A stretch of 32,506 bases of DNA from CAYSIX01 sp964431205. Its GTDB lineage: Bacteria > Planctomycetota > Phycisphaerae > Phycisphaerales > Phycisphaeraceae. Positions 23,772-31,350 of this stretch are shown here, piece by piece (the first letter of the stretch is position 1; each line of letters opens with the position of its first letter). The position numbers and the translations under genes are program-made. Under the pieces are notes generated by a model. The model was given only the letters and a program-made list of their open reading frames with translations, ran no database searches and was not told the origin of the DNA. The stretch spans positions 1 through 32,506 of the forward strand of contig CAYSIX010000009.1 in the NCBI GenBank assembly GCA_964431205.1. Direction: 5' to 3'.

Positions 23772-24827
23772 ATGGCCAGGACTCCCTTCGCGTTTTCGCC
23801 GTCGCGGGCGCACGCCCAGGTGATCCGACGCGTTCGGCCCGCACGCCGATACGACGGCGGCGACCTGCGCGCCTGGCAGCGCCGCCTCCGCACACGCCTG
23901 CGACGCCTGCTCGGCCTGCGCCGCATGCCACCCCGACGTGCGCCGCTGCGCCTCCGTCGGCTATGGACCCGCCGCTTCGACTTCGCCACCGTCGAGAAGC
24001 TCGTCTTCCGCAGCGAACCCGGCGCCGACGTGCCCGCCTACCTCTGCCTCCCCCACGACGCGCCGCGCCCCCTGCCCGTGTTCATCTGCCTCCAGGGACA
24101 CACCAGCGGCATGCACCTGTCCATCGGCGTCGACGCGAAGTCCGAACGCCGCGCCATCCCCATCGACGGCGACCGTGACTTCGCCGTCGGTTGCGCCCGA
24201 CGCGGCATCGCCGCGCTCTGCCTGGAGCAGCGGTCCTTCGGCGAACGCGCCGAACGCGAGCAGAAACAGACCTGCCCGCACAACACCTGCCACGACGCGG
24301 CGATGCACGCCCTGATGCTCGGCCGCACCCTCGCCGGTGAACGCGTCTACGACGTGATCCGCGCCATCGAGCTGCTGCGTCAACGCCCCGACCTCGATAC
24401 CCGCCGCCTGGGCATCATGGGCAACAGCGGCGGCGGGCTGATCAGCATCCTCGCCGGCGCGCTGATCCCTTCGATCCGCTTCATGATCCCGTCGTGCGCC
24501 TTGTGCACGTACCGGGACTCGATCCTGTCGATCTATCACTGTGCCGACAACTACATCCCGGGCCTGTACCTCGAGGCGGAGATGGCCGACGTGCTCGGCC
24601 TGTTCGCGCCGCGGGCGGTGGTGGTCGTCAACGGTCGGACCGATCCGATCTTCCCGATCGCGGGCGCGCGGCGGGCGTTCCGCGACCTCAAGCGGATCTA
24701 TCAGGCCGCCGACGCCCCCGACCGCTGCACGCACGTGATCGGTCCCGACGGTCACCGGTTTTACGCGGACCTGGCCTGGCCCAGGATGCTCACGATGATG
24801 CGGCACGGAGGGGCGAACCATGCCTAG
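23772..24827 (+). CDS. alpha/beta-hydrolase, acetyl-xylan-esterase-like
   Basis: A 351-residue alpha/beta-hydrolase of the dienelactone hydrolase/acetyl-xylan esterase group. Triad by motif: nucleophile Ser219 in GNSGGG, an Asp in NGRTDPIFP, and a His in GPDGHRF. The oxyanion-side strand FICLQGHTSGMHL is also typical. The first 60 residues are strongly basic (many Arg) and hold no signal peptide I trust. The gene overlaps the oligogalacturonate lyase gene by 8 bp, so the two are probably translationally coupled. Given that partner, it may remove acetyl or methyl esters from pectin fragments; that is inference from context, since this family has many substrates. Confidence 0.85.
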   Translation: MARTPFAFSPSRAHAQVIRRVRPARRYDGGDLRAWQRRLRTRLRRLLGLRRMPPRRAPLRLRRLWTRRFDFATVEKLVFRSEPGADVPAYLCLPHDAPRPLPVFICLQGHTSGMHLSIGVDAKSERRAIPIDGDRDFAVGCARRGIAALCLEQRSFGERAEREQKQTCPHNTCHDAAMHALMLGRTLAGERVYDVIRAIELLRQRPDLDTRRLGIMGNSGGGLISILAGALIPSIRFMIPSCALCTYRDSILSIYHCADNYIPGLYLEAEMADVLGLFAPRAVVVVNGRTDPIFPIAGARRAFRDLKRIYQAADAPDRCTHVIGPDGHRFYADLAWPRMLTMMRHGGANHA

Positions 24828-25947
24828 CGAGACCACCACCTATCGCGACCCCGACACCGCCGTGCCCGTCCGCCAGCTCACCGACTACCGCGGGCACAGC
24901 CATCACCTCTACTTCACCAACCCCGGCTGGTACGCCGGCGGGCGAAAGCTCGCCTTCGGGTCCGACCGCGACAACCGCAGCAACCTCTACGGCGTCGACC
25001 TGGAGACCGGTGAGATCGAACGGCTCTCCGACCTGCCCCACGACGCCGACGCCGTGCGCGCCTGCGTCAGCCGCGCCGGCGACTACGCCTACATCAACGA
25101 CCGGGCGTGCCTGTACCGGGTCGACCTGGCGCGGCGTCAGACCGAGCCGATCTGGCGCATCCCCGACGGGTTCGAGACGTCGATGTGCAACGTGACCGCC
25201 GATGGGCGACACGTCTGCGTCGGCGCGTTCGAGGACCTGTCCGACCGGTTCGACATCGACCTGCTGCACGGGTACGTCGGGTTCCGCGAGTTGTTCGAGG
25301 CCCGGCCGCTCTCGCGGATCTACCGGGTCGATCCGACGAACGGCGTGGCCGACGTCGTGCACGAGGACCACCACTGGCTCGGGCACGTGAACACCTCGCC
25401 GACGCGGGCGAGCCTGCTGACGTTCTGCCACGAGGGCCCGTGGGACCGCGTGGGCCAGCGCATCTGGGGGCTGGACCTGGCGAGCGGCCGGGTGTGGCCG
25501 ATCCGGCGGCAGGCGCCCGGCGAGGCGATCGGGCACGAGTACTGGCTGGCCGATGGCGAGCACGTCGGGTACCACGGGTGGACCGCGTCGGGCCCGATCT
25601 ACGGCTGGTGCCGTTTCGACGACACGGGGCACGTCGAGGCGCCGTTCCCGCACGCCTCGCAGCACTTTCACAGCAACGACCGCACGCTGATCGTCGGCGA
25701 CGGCGAGGCGGGACGCTGCCCCCACGTGCTGCTGTGGCGGTACGACGGCGAACGGTTCGACGGCCCGCGCAAGCTGTGCGTGCACCGTTCGAGCCGACAC
25801 CACCAGGCGGCGCACGTGCACCCGTGCTTCTCGCCGGACGGGACGAAGATCGTGTTCACGTCCGATCGCACGGGCTACTGCAACGTGTACGAGGCGGAGG
25901 TGCCGCCCTTCGAGGATCTGCCGCGATACGAGCCGGCGATCCGGTGA
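24820..25947 (+). CDS. ogl: oligogalacturonate lyase (PL22-like)
   Basis: A 375-residue seven-bladed beta-propeller of the oligogalacturonate lyase family (PL22), which splits short unsaturated galacturonate oligomers to 4-deoxy-L-threo-5-hexosulose uronate. Signatures: LYFTNPGWYAGGRKLAFGSDRDN at the N-terminus (TolB-like blade), SPTRASLLTFCHEGPWDRV, HYGWTASGPIYGW-like segment YHGWTASGPIYGWCRFD, HFHSNDRTLIVGDGEAG, and SPDGTKIVFTSDRTGYCNVYEAEV. Conserved His residues (SHHLYFTN, FCHEGPW, ASQHFHSN) fit the Mn-binding site. No signal peptide, so it works in the cytoplasm on imported oligomers. Its ATG lies within the esterase gene's last codons. The next gene is convergent, 5 bp away. Confidence 0.92.
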   Translation: MPSETTTYRDPDTAVPVRQLTDYRGHSHHLYFTNPGWYAGGRKLAFGSDRDNRSNLYGVDLETGEIERLSDLPHDADAVRACVSRAGDYAYINDRACLYRVDLARRQTEPIWRIPDGFETSMCNVTADGRHVCVGAFEDLSDRFDIDLLHGYVGFRELFEARPLSRIYRVDPTNGVADVVHEDHHWLGHVNTSPTRASLLTFCHEGPWDRVGQRIWGLDLASGRVWPIRRQAPGEAIGHEYWLADGEHVGYHGWTASGPIYGWCRFDDTGHVEAPFPHASQHFHSNDRTLIVGDGEAGRCPHVLLWRYDGERFDGPRKLCVHRSSRHHQAAHVHPCFSPDGTKIVFTSDRTGYCNVYEAEVPPFEDLPRYEPAIR

Positions 25948-25952
25948 GCCGC

Positions 25953-27677
25953 TCACACCGGCAGTTGCGACAGCTCGTGTTCGACCGTGCGCATCAGCGG
26001 TTCGAGGGTGGCGGCGGAGAAGTCGAAACGCAGGCCCGCGGCCCGGAACAGCTCGGGCAGCGGCCGCGTCCCGCCCAGCTCGAGCGCCGCGCGGTAGCCG
26101 GCGAGCGCCGCGTCCGGGTCCTGGCGAAACCGCTGCCAGAGCTGCAGCGCCCCGAGCTGCGCGATGCCGTACTCGATGTAGTAGAACGAGGCGTGGAAGA
26201 GGTGGCCCTGCCGCTGCCACATCGCGGCGCGCGGCTCGTCGAGGTCCGACCAGTCCACCGCGCCGGATTCGAAGCGCCCGAGCGTGGCCAGCCACGCCTC
26301 GGTGCGCTCGTCGCGGCCGTGCTGCGGGTGCGTGTAGAGCCAGTGCTGGAACGCGTCGATCGTGGCGATCCACGGCAGCAGCGTGATGACCTGCTCGAGG
26401 TGCTCGCGTCGGGCGCGGTCGGCGTCGGCGCGGTCGGGGTAGAACACGTCGAGGTGGTCGGCGGTGAGCAGCTCGAGCGACATGCTCGCGACCTCGTTGA
26501 ACTCCATCGGGCCCGAGCCGCGGAAGTGCAGGCGCGGCTCGCGACGGTACGCCCAGACGAAGTGGAACGCGTGTCCGGCCTCGTGCAGCATCGTCGTCAC
26601 GTCGCGGTGCACGCCGGCGGCGTTCATGAAGATGAACGGCTCGCCGCTGGCGGTCAGCGAGCACTGGAACCCGCCGGCCTGCTTGCCCGGGCGCGACTCC
26701 AGGTCCAGGTGCCGGCCCATGCGCAGCGTCGCGTAGTCCTGCGCCAGCCGCGGCGACAGCCGCTCCAGCACCGTGCGGCAGCCGTCCACCAGCGCTTGCG
26801 GTTCGTCGGCGTCGAACGGGTCGAGCGGGGCGCGGCCCTTGACGTCCACGGCCAGATCCCACGGCCGAAGCCGCGGCAGCCCCAGCGCCGCGCGCCGCTG
26901 CTCGTGCAGCTTCCGACACAGCGGCACCACCGTCCGCTCGATCGCGTCGTGGAACGCCTCGCAGTCGGCCGGCGTGTAGTCGAACCGCTTGCGCGCCAGC
27001 CAGGCGTACGCGCGGTGGTCGGGCAGGTCGGCGTTGCGCGACATCTCGTGCCGCAGCGCGATCATGCGGTCGAAGATCTCGTCGACGCGCTGGCGGCCCT
27101 GAAGCCGGCGGTCGGCGACCAGCCGCCACGCCTCCTCCCGCGTCGGGCGGTCGGTCTCCTGCAGGTAGCGCGCCATGCGCTGGAGCGTGTGCGTCTTGCC
27201 GCGGAACTCGACGGTCATCGCGCCGATGATCTTGTCGTAGTCGGCGTTGAGCTTGGTCAGCTCCGTCTGAAGCGGGATGTTCTGGTCGCGGAACAGGTCG
27301 AGGTCGGCGCGCCAGCTCCGCTCGAGCACCTTGAAGCGCGAGCCGGTCAGTCCCTTTCGGTGCGGCGAGTCCAGCAGCTTGCGCTTGAGCTGGATGTGCA
27401 ACGGCTTGAGCTTGGGGTCCACGTGCTCGACGAAGTGCAGGAACGCGCGCTCTTTCTCTTCGTCGTCGGTGTGGCAGGCGCGGTCGATGTACAGCCGCGA
27501 GCCGTGCTCATCGACGACCGCGTCCAGCTCCGACCAGTCGGCGAGCCAGCGCTCCAGCGCGTCGGTCGAGTCGATCGACCGTTCGAGCAGGGCGCGGTAC
27601 AGCGGCTCGAGCTGCGACCAGTCGCTGGGGTTCAGCTCGGGCGGGACGGTGTTCGTAGCGGTGGCAAGCGTGGTCAT
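25953..27677 (-). CDS. M3-family oligoendopeptidase
   Basis: A 574-residue zinc metallopeptidase of family M3 (oligoendopeptidase F/thimet oligopeptidase-like), cytoplasmic, cutting short peptides. The zinc motif HEAGH is at 365-369 and the third ligand Glu lies in EFNEVASMSLE about 28 residues later. The N-terminal half is the helical cap (heptad-rich, LxxLYRALL, LNADYDKIIGAM). Length is normal for the OPF group. It ends 5 bp after the oligogalacturonate lyase stop on the other strand, with no terminator between them. An alternate open frame runs antisense through the whole gene but is only the codon-bias shadow. Confidence 0.93.
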   Translation of the reverse strand: MTTLATATNTVPPELNPSDWSQLEPLYRALLERSIDSTDALERWLADWSELDAVVDEHGSRLYIDRACHTDDEEKERAFLHFVEHVDPKLKPLHIQLKRKLLDSPHRKGLTGSRFKVLERSWRADLDLFRDQNIPLQTELTKLNADYDKIIGAMTVEFRGKTHTLQRMARYLQETDRPTREEAWRLVADRRLQGRQRVDEIFDRMIALRHEMSRNADLPDHRAYAWLARKRFDYTPADCEAFHDAIERTVVPLCRKLHEQRRAALGLPRLRPWDLAVDVKGRAPLDPFDADEPQALVDGCRTVLERLSPRLAQDYATLRMGRHLDLESRPGKQAGGFQCSLTASGEPFIFMNAAGVHRDVTTMLHEAGHAFHFVWAYRREPRLHFRGSGPMEFNEVASMSLELLTADHLDVFYPDRADADRARREHLEQVITLLPWIATIDAFQHWLYTHPQHGRDERTEAWLATLGRFESGAVDWSDLDEPRAAMWQRQGHLFHASFYYIEYGIAQLGALQLWQRFRQDPDAALAGYRAALELGGTRPLPELFRAAGLRFDFSAATLEPLMRTVEHELSQLPV

Positions 27678-27801
27678 GCGGTCCTCTCCGGGCGGGCGTC
27701 GGACGCGGAACGCTGGGCGGCGGTCGATTCACGCAGACCCATCCGCCCGGGCGTCGGGAAACGGTGAACCATAGCGAGCGACGGCGAGCTTGGCGACCCG
27801 C

Positions 27802-28371
27802 CTATCGCCGCGGTTCCGCCTCGCCTTCGGGCCACAGGCTCATCATCCGCTCGTCCACGTACGTCCCGTCGGTGTAGCGGACGGCGCGGCGGCGAATCCC
27901 CTCTTCCACGAAGCCGAGCTTGTGGTACACCGCGATCGCCCGCTCGTTGTGGGCGAACACGCCGAGTCGCAGGACGGTCAAGCCGTCTTGGCGGCGACTC
28001 CAGTCGATCAGCTCGCGCATCAGCAGCGTGCCCAGCCCGCGGTTGCACCACGCCGCGCGGATCGAGATGCCGATCTCGGCCCGGTGACGCTGCCGCCTCA
28101 ACCCGCCGTCCGCCCGCACCTCGCACAGGCCGACGATGGCGCCGTCCGCCTCCGCCGCGATCTTGAGCGCCAGCGGGTCCTCCAGGGCGCCGCGGATCCA
28201 GGCGCGCTCGCTCGGCAGATCGTCCGCCGGATCGAACATCAGACAGTCCGTCTCCCGCCGCACCGCGTCGAGGTACGCCAGCAACGCTTCGGCGTCGTCC
28301 TCGATCGGGCTGCGCAACCGCACCACGGCGCCGTCCGGCAGGATCATGTGTTTTCGATTAGCGACGCTCAT
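27802..28371 (-). CDS. GNAT-family N-acetyltransferase
   Basis: A 189-residue acetyltransferase of the GNAT fold, of the RimJ/RimL-like type. Acetyl-CoA-binding motif A is seen as EIGISIRAAWCNRGLGTLLMRELIDW (the R-x-x-G-x-G/A loop reads CNRGLGT), and motif B as LGVFAHNERAIAVYHKLGFVEEGIRRRAVRY. Acceptor unknown. It lies between the M3 peptidase and the toxin-antitoxin pair on the same strand, separated by about 120 bp and 45 bp, and shares no evident operon function with them. Confidence 0.9.
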   Translation of the reverse strand: MSVANRKHMILPDGAVVRLRSPIEDDAEALLAYLDAVRRETDCLMFDPADDLPSERAWIRGALEDPLALKIAAEADGAIVGLCEVRADGGLRRQRHRAEIGISIRAAWCNRGLGTLLMRELIDWSRRQDGLTVLRLGVFAHNERAIAVYHKLGFVEEGIRRRAVRYTDGTYVDERMMSLWPEGEAEPRR

Positions 28372-28416
28372 CGCGTAGCAGCGTGTTCGGACGCCTGTCT
28401 CACGAGCGTGATTGAA

Positions 28417-28758
28417 CTATCCGGTCGCGCGCTCCCACTTCTTCAGCTCATCGACCAGTGGCGTCAGATCCTTCGCGACGACCTGCCACACAAGGGACAG
28501 ATTGATGTCGAAATATACGTGAGCCATCCTGTGACGCATACCGACGATCTGAGACCACGGCACCGACGGCGTCTGCTGGCGCACGTCATCACTGACATTG
28601 CGAGCGGCTTCACCGATCACCTCGATGCATTGAATGACTGCACGATGGGTGCGCTCGTCAGCCCGGAAGTCTGACTCATCCATCCCTTGGCAAAACGATA
28701 GCGCCGACTCGGCCGCGTCAATCATGTGGCGGATCCGTCCTCGGTCGTCAAGCGGCAT
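28417..28758 (-). CDS. hepT: HepT-like HEPN ribonuclease toxin
   Basis: A 113-residue HEPN-domain protein (DUF86/HepT family), a metal-independent RNase toxin. The catalytic RX4HXY motif is intact: Arg75, His80 and Tyr82 in RHRMAHVYF. In known systems the cognate MNT antitoxin adds AMP to this Tyr to shut the enzyme off. It is encoded downstream of the MNT gene and overlaps it by 11 bp, the usual order for this type VII-like system. No ribosome-binding site is needed given the overlap. Both genes are lower in GC than their flanks, which suggests transfer. Confidence 0.93.
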   Translation of the reverse strand: MPLDDRGRIRHMIDAAESALSFCQGMDESDFRADERTHRAVIQCIEVIGEAARNVSDDVRQQTPSVPWSQIVGMRHRMAHVYFDINLSLVWQVVAKDLTPLVDELKKWERATG

Positions 28759-29053
28759 AGAGCAGCTCCGCGTCGCGGATCACCTCGTCGCGAAAGTAAC
28801 GACTCAGATCAGCCGGTGTGCGCAGGTCCACCTGTCGCCCGAGCTTGTCCGACAGCTCCTGCATCATCCCGCCCACGTCGAACAACGAGGGCGTGGCGTC
28901 CGGCTCGAACTCGACCAGCATGTCCACGTCGCTCTCGTCATTGAACCGCTCGGTCAGCACCGATCCGAACAGCGACAGCCGCTTGATCCGGTGCCGCCGG
29001 CAGAACTCGGCGATGTACTGCTCATCAAGTTGAATCGGCAGACGCGTCTTCAT
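28748..29053 (-). CDS. mntA: MntA-like nucleotidyltransferase antitoxin
   Basis: A 101-residue minimal nucleotidyltransferase (MNT), the antitoxin of the HepT pair. The GSX10DXD motif is complete: Gly30-Ser31 and Asp42-Val-Asp44 in GSVLTERFNDESDVDMLVEF. In this family the protein AMPylates the toxin's catalytic Tyr. The ATG at 29053 was taken because homology begins with the MKTRLPIQ segment; the open frame extends 13 codons further. Overlaps the toxin gene by 11 bp. Antitoxin before toxin fits tight stoichiometry. Confidence 0.93.
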   Translation of the reverse strand: MKTRLPIQLDEQYIAEFCRRHRIKRLSLFGSVLTERFNDESDVDMLVEFEPDATPSLFDVGGMMQELSDKLGRQVDLRTPADLSRYFRDEVIRDAELLYAA

Positions 29054-29111
29054 CGCAATCGCTCCGGTGAATCCTGGGCCCGCCGGGGCCACACACGCAC
29101 GGGCCGCCGCC

Positions 29112-30728
29112 TCACGGCCGCGCGACCTGCGCCGCCGGCTGCGTCGGCGTCTCCGTCCCGCCCTCCATCGTCGTCGGGCGGATCGTCTTGGCCTCCTCCG
29201 GGCTCGTCTTGATCCGGTTGATCGCCGAGAGGTACGCCAGCACCGCCGCCTCGATCACGTCCGTGCTCACCCCCCGCCCGCGCACCTTCCGCTCGTGGTG
29301 ACGCACCTGCACCGTCACCTCCCCCTGCGCGTCCTTGCCCCCGGTCACCGCGCGCGTCGCGTACTGCTCCAGCGTCACGCTCACCCCCGTGATCCGCTGG
29401 ATCGCCGAGTAACACGCGTCGATCGGCCCGTCCCCCGTCGCCGCGTCCATCCGCTCGGTCCCCGCCGAGTCACGCAGCATCACCGTCGCCGTCGCGATCG
29501 TCCCCGTCCCCGCCGTCACCTGGAACCGCACCAGCTCCCACAGCGCCCGGCCGCGCTCCAGCTCCTGGTCCAGCAACGCCTCGATGTCCTCGTCGTACAC
29601 GTCCTTCTTCTTGTCCGCCAGCACCTTGAACCGCTCGTACAGCCTGTCCAGCGTCTGCTCGTCCACGGTGTAACCCATCTCTTCGATCCGGTCCCGCAGC
29701 GCGTGCCGGCCCGAGTGCTTGCCCAGCACCAGCTTGCTCTCGGGCACCCCGATGTCGCGCGGGTCCATGATCTCGTACGTGCTGCGGTGCTTGAGCATCC
29801 CGTCCTGGTGGATCCCCGCCTCGTGCGCGAACGCGTTCTCCCCCACGATCGCCTTGTTCCGCTGCACGTGCAGGCCCGTCAGGTTCGAGACCATCCGCGA
29901 CGTCGGGTAGATCCGCTTCGTGTTGATCCCGATCTCATAGCGGTCGTAGAAGTCGCCCCGCGTCCGCAGCGCCATCGCGATCTCCTCCAGCGCCGCGTTC
30001 CCCGCACGCTCGCCGATGCCGTTGATCGTGCACTCGATCTGCCGCGCCCCGTTTCGCACCGCCGCCAGCGAGTTCGCCACCGCCAGGCCCAGGTCGTTGT
30101 GACAGTGGCAGCTCAGGTAGATCCCCCTCTCGTCGATCTGCGGCAACCGCTCGCGCAGGTACGAGAAGATCCGACCGTACTCCTCCGGCACGGCGTAACC
30201 CACCGTGTCCGGGATGTTGATCGTCGTCGCCCCCGCCTCGATCGCCGCCGCCGTGATGTCCACCAGGTACTCCAGCTCCGTCCGCGACCCGTCCTCCGGG
30301 CTGAACTCCACGTCCTCGACGTGCTGCCGCGCCCGCTCGATCGACTGCACCGACAGCCGCACGATCTCCTCGAACGCCTTGCGCAGCTTGTGCTCGCGGT
30401 GGATCTTGCTCGTCGCGCAGAACACGTGGATCCGCGGCCGATTCGCCCCACGCAACGCCTCGCCCGCCCGCTCGATGTCCCGCGGCACGCACCGCGCCAG
30501 CCCGCACACCGTCGCCCGGCCCAGCTCACGCCCGATCGCACGAACCGCCTCGAAGTCCCCCTGGCTCGTGATCGGGAAACCCGCCTCGATCACGTCCACC
30601 CCCAACGCCTCGAGCTGACGCGCGATCTCCACCTTCTCCTGATGGTTCAGGCTCGCGCCCGGCGACTGCTCGCCGTCTCGCAGCGTCGTGTCGAAGATCC
30701 GCACCCGTTGGGATTCACCGTCGCTCAT
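29112..30728 (-). CDS. leuA: 2-isopropylmalate synthase
   Basis: A 538-residue enzyme of the first committed step of leucine synthesis: acetyl-CoA plus 2-oxoisovalerate gives 2-isopropylmalate. N-terminal TIM barrel (about 8-280) has DTTLRDGEQSPGASL (metal and catalytic Arg), IEAGFPITSQGDF, and metal ligand pair in CHCHNDLGLAVANSLAAV, plus NGIGERAGNAALEEIAMALR. A subdomain with KHSGRHALRDRIEEMGY follows. The C-terminal regulatory domain (about 420-520), the leucine-binding module for feedback inhibition, ends with GRGVSTDVIEAAVLAYLSAINRI. Normal length. GAGG lies about ten bases before the ATG. It has a long leader (30729-30967) with an attenuator and promoter described separately. The leu operon's other genes are not adjacent. 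Confidence 0.96.
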   Translation of the reverse strand: MSDGESQRVRIFDTTLRDGEQSPGASLNHQEKVEIARQLEALGVDVIEAGFPITSQGDFEAVRAIGRELGRATVCGLARCVPRDIERAGEALRGANRPRIHVFCATSKIHREHKLRKAFEEIVRLSVQSIERARQHVEDVEFSPEDGSRTELEYLVDITAAAIEAGATTINIPDTVGYAVPEEYGRIFSYLRERLPQIDERGIYLSCHCHNDLGLAVANSLAAVRNGARQIECTINGIGERAGNAALEEIAMALRTRGDFYDRYEIGINTKRIYPTSRMVSNLTGLHVQRNKAIVGENAFAHEAGIHQDGMLKHRSTYEIMDPRDIGVPESKLVLGKHSGRHALRDRIEEMGYTVDEQTLDRLYERFKVLADKKKDVYDEDIEALLDQELERGRALWELVRFQVTAGTGTIATATVMLRDSAGTERMDAATGDGPIDACYSAIQRITGVSVTLEQYATRAVTGGKDAQGEVTVQVRHHERKVRGRGVSTDVIEAAVLAYLSAINRIKTSPEEAKTIRPTTMEGGTETPTQPAAQVARP

Positions 30729-30820
30729 CGCTGTGCCTCGCTCGCCCGGGCTTGACGCCTCTGCGCTCCGCCCGGGCCTCTATTGAACCGTCGTCGTCCG
30801 ACCACACGCCCCCGCCATAC

Positions 30821-30857
30821 AAAAACGCCCTGTCAGGTCTTCGGACCGGACAGGGCG
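30821..30857 (-). terminator. leader terminator (attenuator) upstream of leuA
   Basis: Minus-strand RNA forms CGCCCTGTC (30857-30849) paired with GACAGGGCG (30834-30826), with an inner GGTC/GACC stem closing a CGAA loop; only a C-T mismatch interrupts. TTTTT (30825-30821) follows. It ends 92 bases before the leuA start codon and after the leader reading frame, so in the absence of antitermination it should stop transcription before leuA. Part of its 5' arm is shared with the antiterminator (30842-30854 with 30886-30898). Confidence 0.88.
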
Positions 30858-30898
30858 GGCATCTCACAGGCTTGTCGCCGCGGCGCCTATCCGGTCCG
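30842..30898 (-). promoter_or_regulatory. predicted antiterminator helix of the leuA leader
   Basis: RNA at 30898-30886 (CGGACCGGATAGG) can pair base for base with 30854-30842 (CCTGTCCGGTCCG): 13 pairs with one G-U. The second strand is the 5' arm of the terminator, so the two structures are mutually exclusive. The first strand covers the last codons and stop of the leader peptide, as in classical attenuators. A competing 1:2 helix, TCCGGTC (30943-30937) with GACCGGA (30896-30890), encloses the Leu codons. Confidence 0.75.
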
Positions 30899-30964
30899 GA
30901 CCATAAGCAGCAGGCCCAAGAGGGCCCCGAGGCTGCGACCGGACTGGCAGGGCATCCGCGACAT
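30887..30964 (-). CDS. leucine-rich leader peptide of the leuA attenuator
   Basis: A 25-codon frame between the promoter and the terminator. The core reads SLGALLGLLLMV: six Leu within ten residues, encoded CTC, CTC, TTG, CTG, CTG and CTT, a far higher density than the surroundings. The last four codons, CGG ACC GGA TAG, form the strand that pairs with the terminator's arm. If the ribosome stalls for charged Leu-tRNA at the earlier Leu codons, the antiterminator can form and leuA is read; if it runs on, it covers that strand and the terminator forms. The predicted transcription start lies at about 30967, so the peptide's ATG at 30964 (or the GTG at 30967) would be at the very 5' end of the RNA, without a ribosome-binding site. 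The frame is read from sequence; the mechanism is inference. Confidence 0.82.
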   Translation of the reverse strand: MSRMPCQSGRSLGALLGLLLMVRTG

Positions 30965-30973
30965 CACAGCCCA

Positions 30974-31002
30974 AGCATACGCCCCGGCCCCGGCGGTGTC
31001 AA
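30974..31002 (-). promoter_or_regulatory. leuA promoter
   Basis: TTGACA (31002-30997) and TATGCT (30979-30974) with an exact 17-bp spacer on the minus strand: perfect -35 and five-of-six -10 match, the best promoter in the window. Predicted start is about 30967, three to six bases before the leader peptide's start codon. Leader length to leuA is about 239 nt. Confidence 0.85.
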
Positions 31003-31044
31003 TGGTTTGGTGGCTCGCCGAGCGACAACGGGTCGGTCTCAATG

Positions 31045-31299
31045 TCATGGTCCGGGAGCCTCGCGCTTCAAAGCCTGACACGCTGGCGCTTCGAACGCCG
31101 TCTGCCAGAGGCCCAGGTCGAAGGCGTCGACGTCGCCGTCGCGGTCGAAGTCGGCGCGGTACCAGGGCTGGGCAAAGACCTGCCGCCGGCCGTAGGGCGT
31201 GTACTCGTCGCGTTCGACCAGCCGGTCGGACTCTTCGACGAGGCCCATGATGTTGTAGTTGGCGTCCTGCATGGCGTAGAAGTGCCGGTGAAGCAATGA
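31045..31299 (-). pseudogene. displaced RHS gene fragment with EF-hand loop
   Basis: Minus strand, about 84 codons. The residues DANYNIMGLVEESDRLVERDEYTPYGR match the end region of RHS/YD-repeat proteins, followed by WYRADFDRDGDVDAFDLGLWQ, a canonical EF-hand/dockerin calcium loop, and then an unrelated tail to a stop at 31045. There is no suitable start: the frame opens with TTG at 31296 and the first ATG is inside the RHS motif. 62 bases here (31102-31163) nearly repeat 32445-32506 at the right edge. I read it as a cut-off copy of the neighbouring RHS gene's 3' part. Confidence 0.75.
31109..31163. repeat. 55-bp EF-hand-coding direct repeat, copy 1
   Basis: Matches 32452-32506 at 53 of 55 positions in the same orientation; weaker similarity extends seven bases to the left. 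It encodes the start of the calcium-loop segment in both the RHS fragment and the RHS gene. Copies are 1343 bp apart. Confidence 0.9.
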
Positions 31300-31350
31300 T
31301 TAACATTGGCTGTAGCATCTGTAACACACGTAGACACACCTCGAATACTT

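Noticed and set aside
25107..27767. 886-codon open frame on the plus strand antisense to the M3 peptidase
   Set aside because: Residue make-up (Arg, Gln, Val, Ala) is that of a shadow frame; the opposite strand has a clear HEAGH peptidase.
30887..31339. 150-codon frame covering the leuA leader and RHS fragment as one gene
   Set aside because: Its first two thirds are Arg-rich and out of frame with the RHS fragment; the promoter lies within it. Only the last 25 codons, after the promoter, make sense as a leader peptide.
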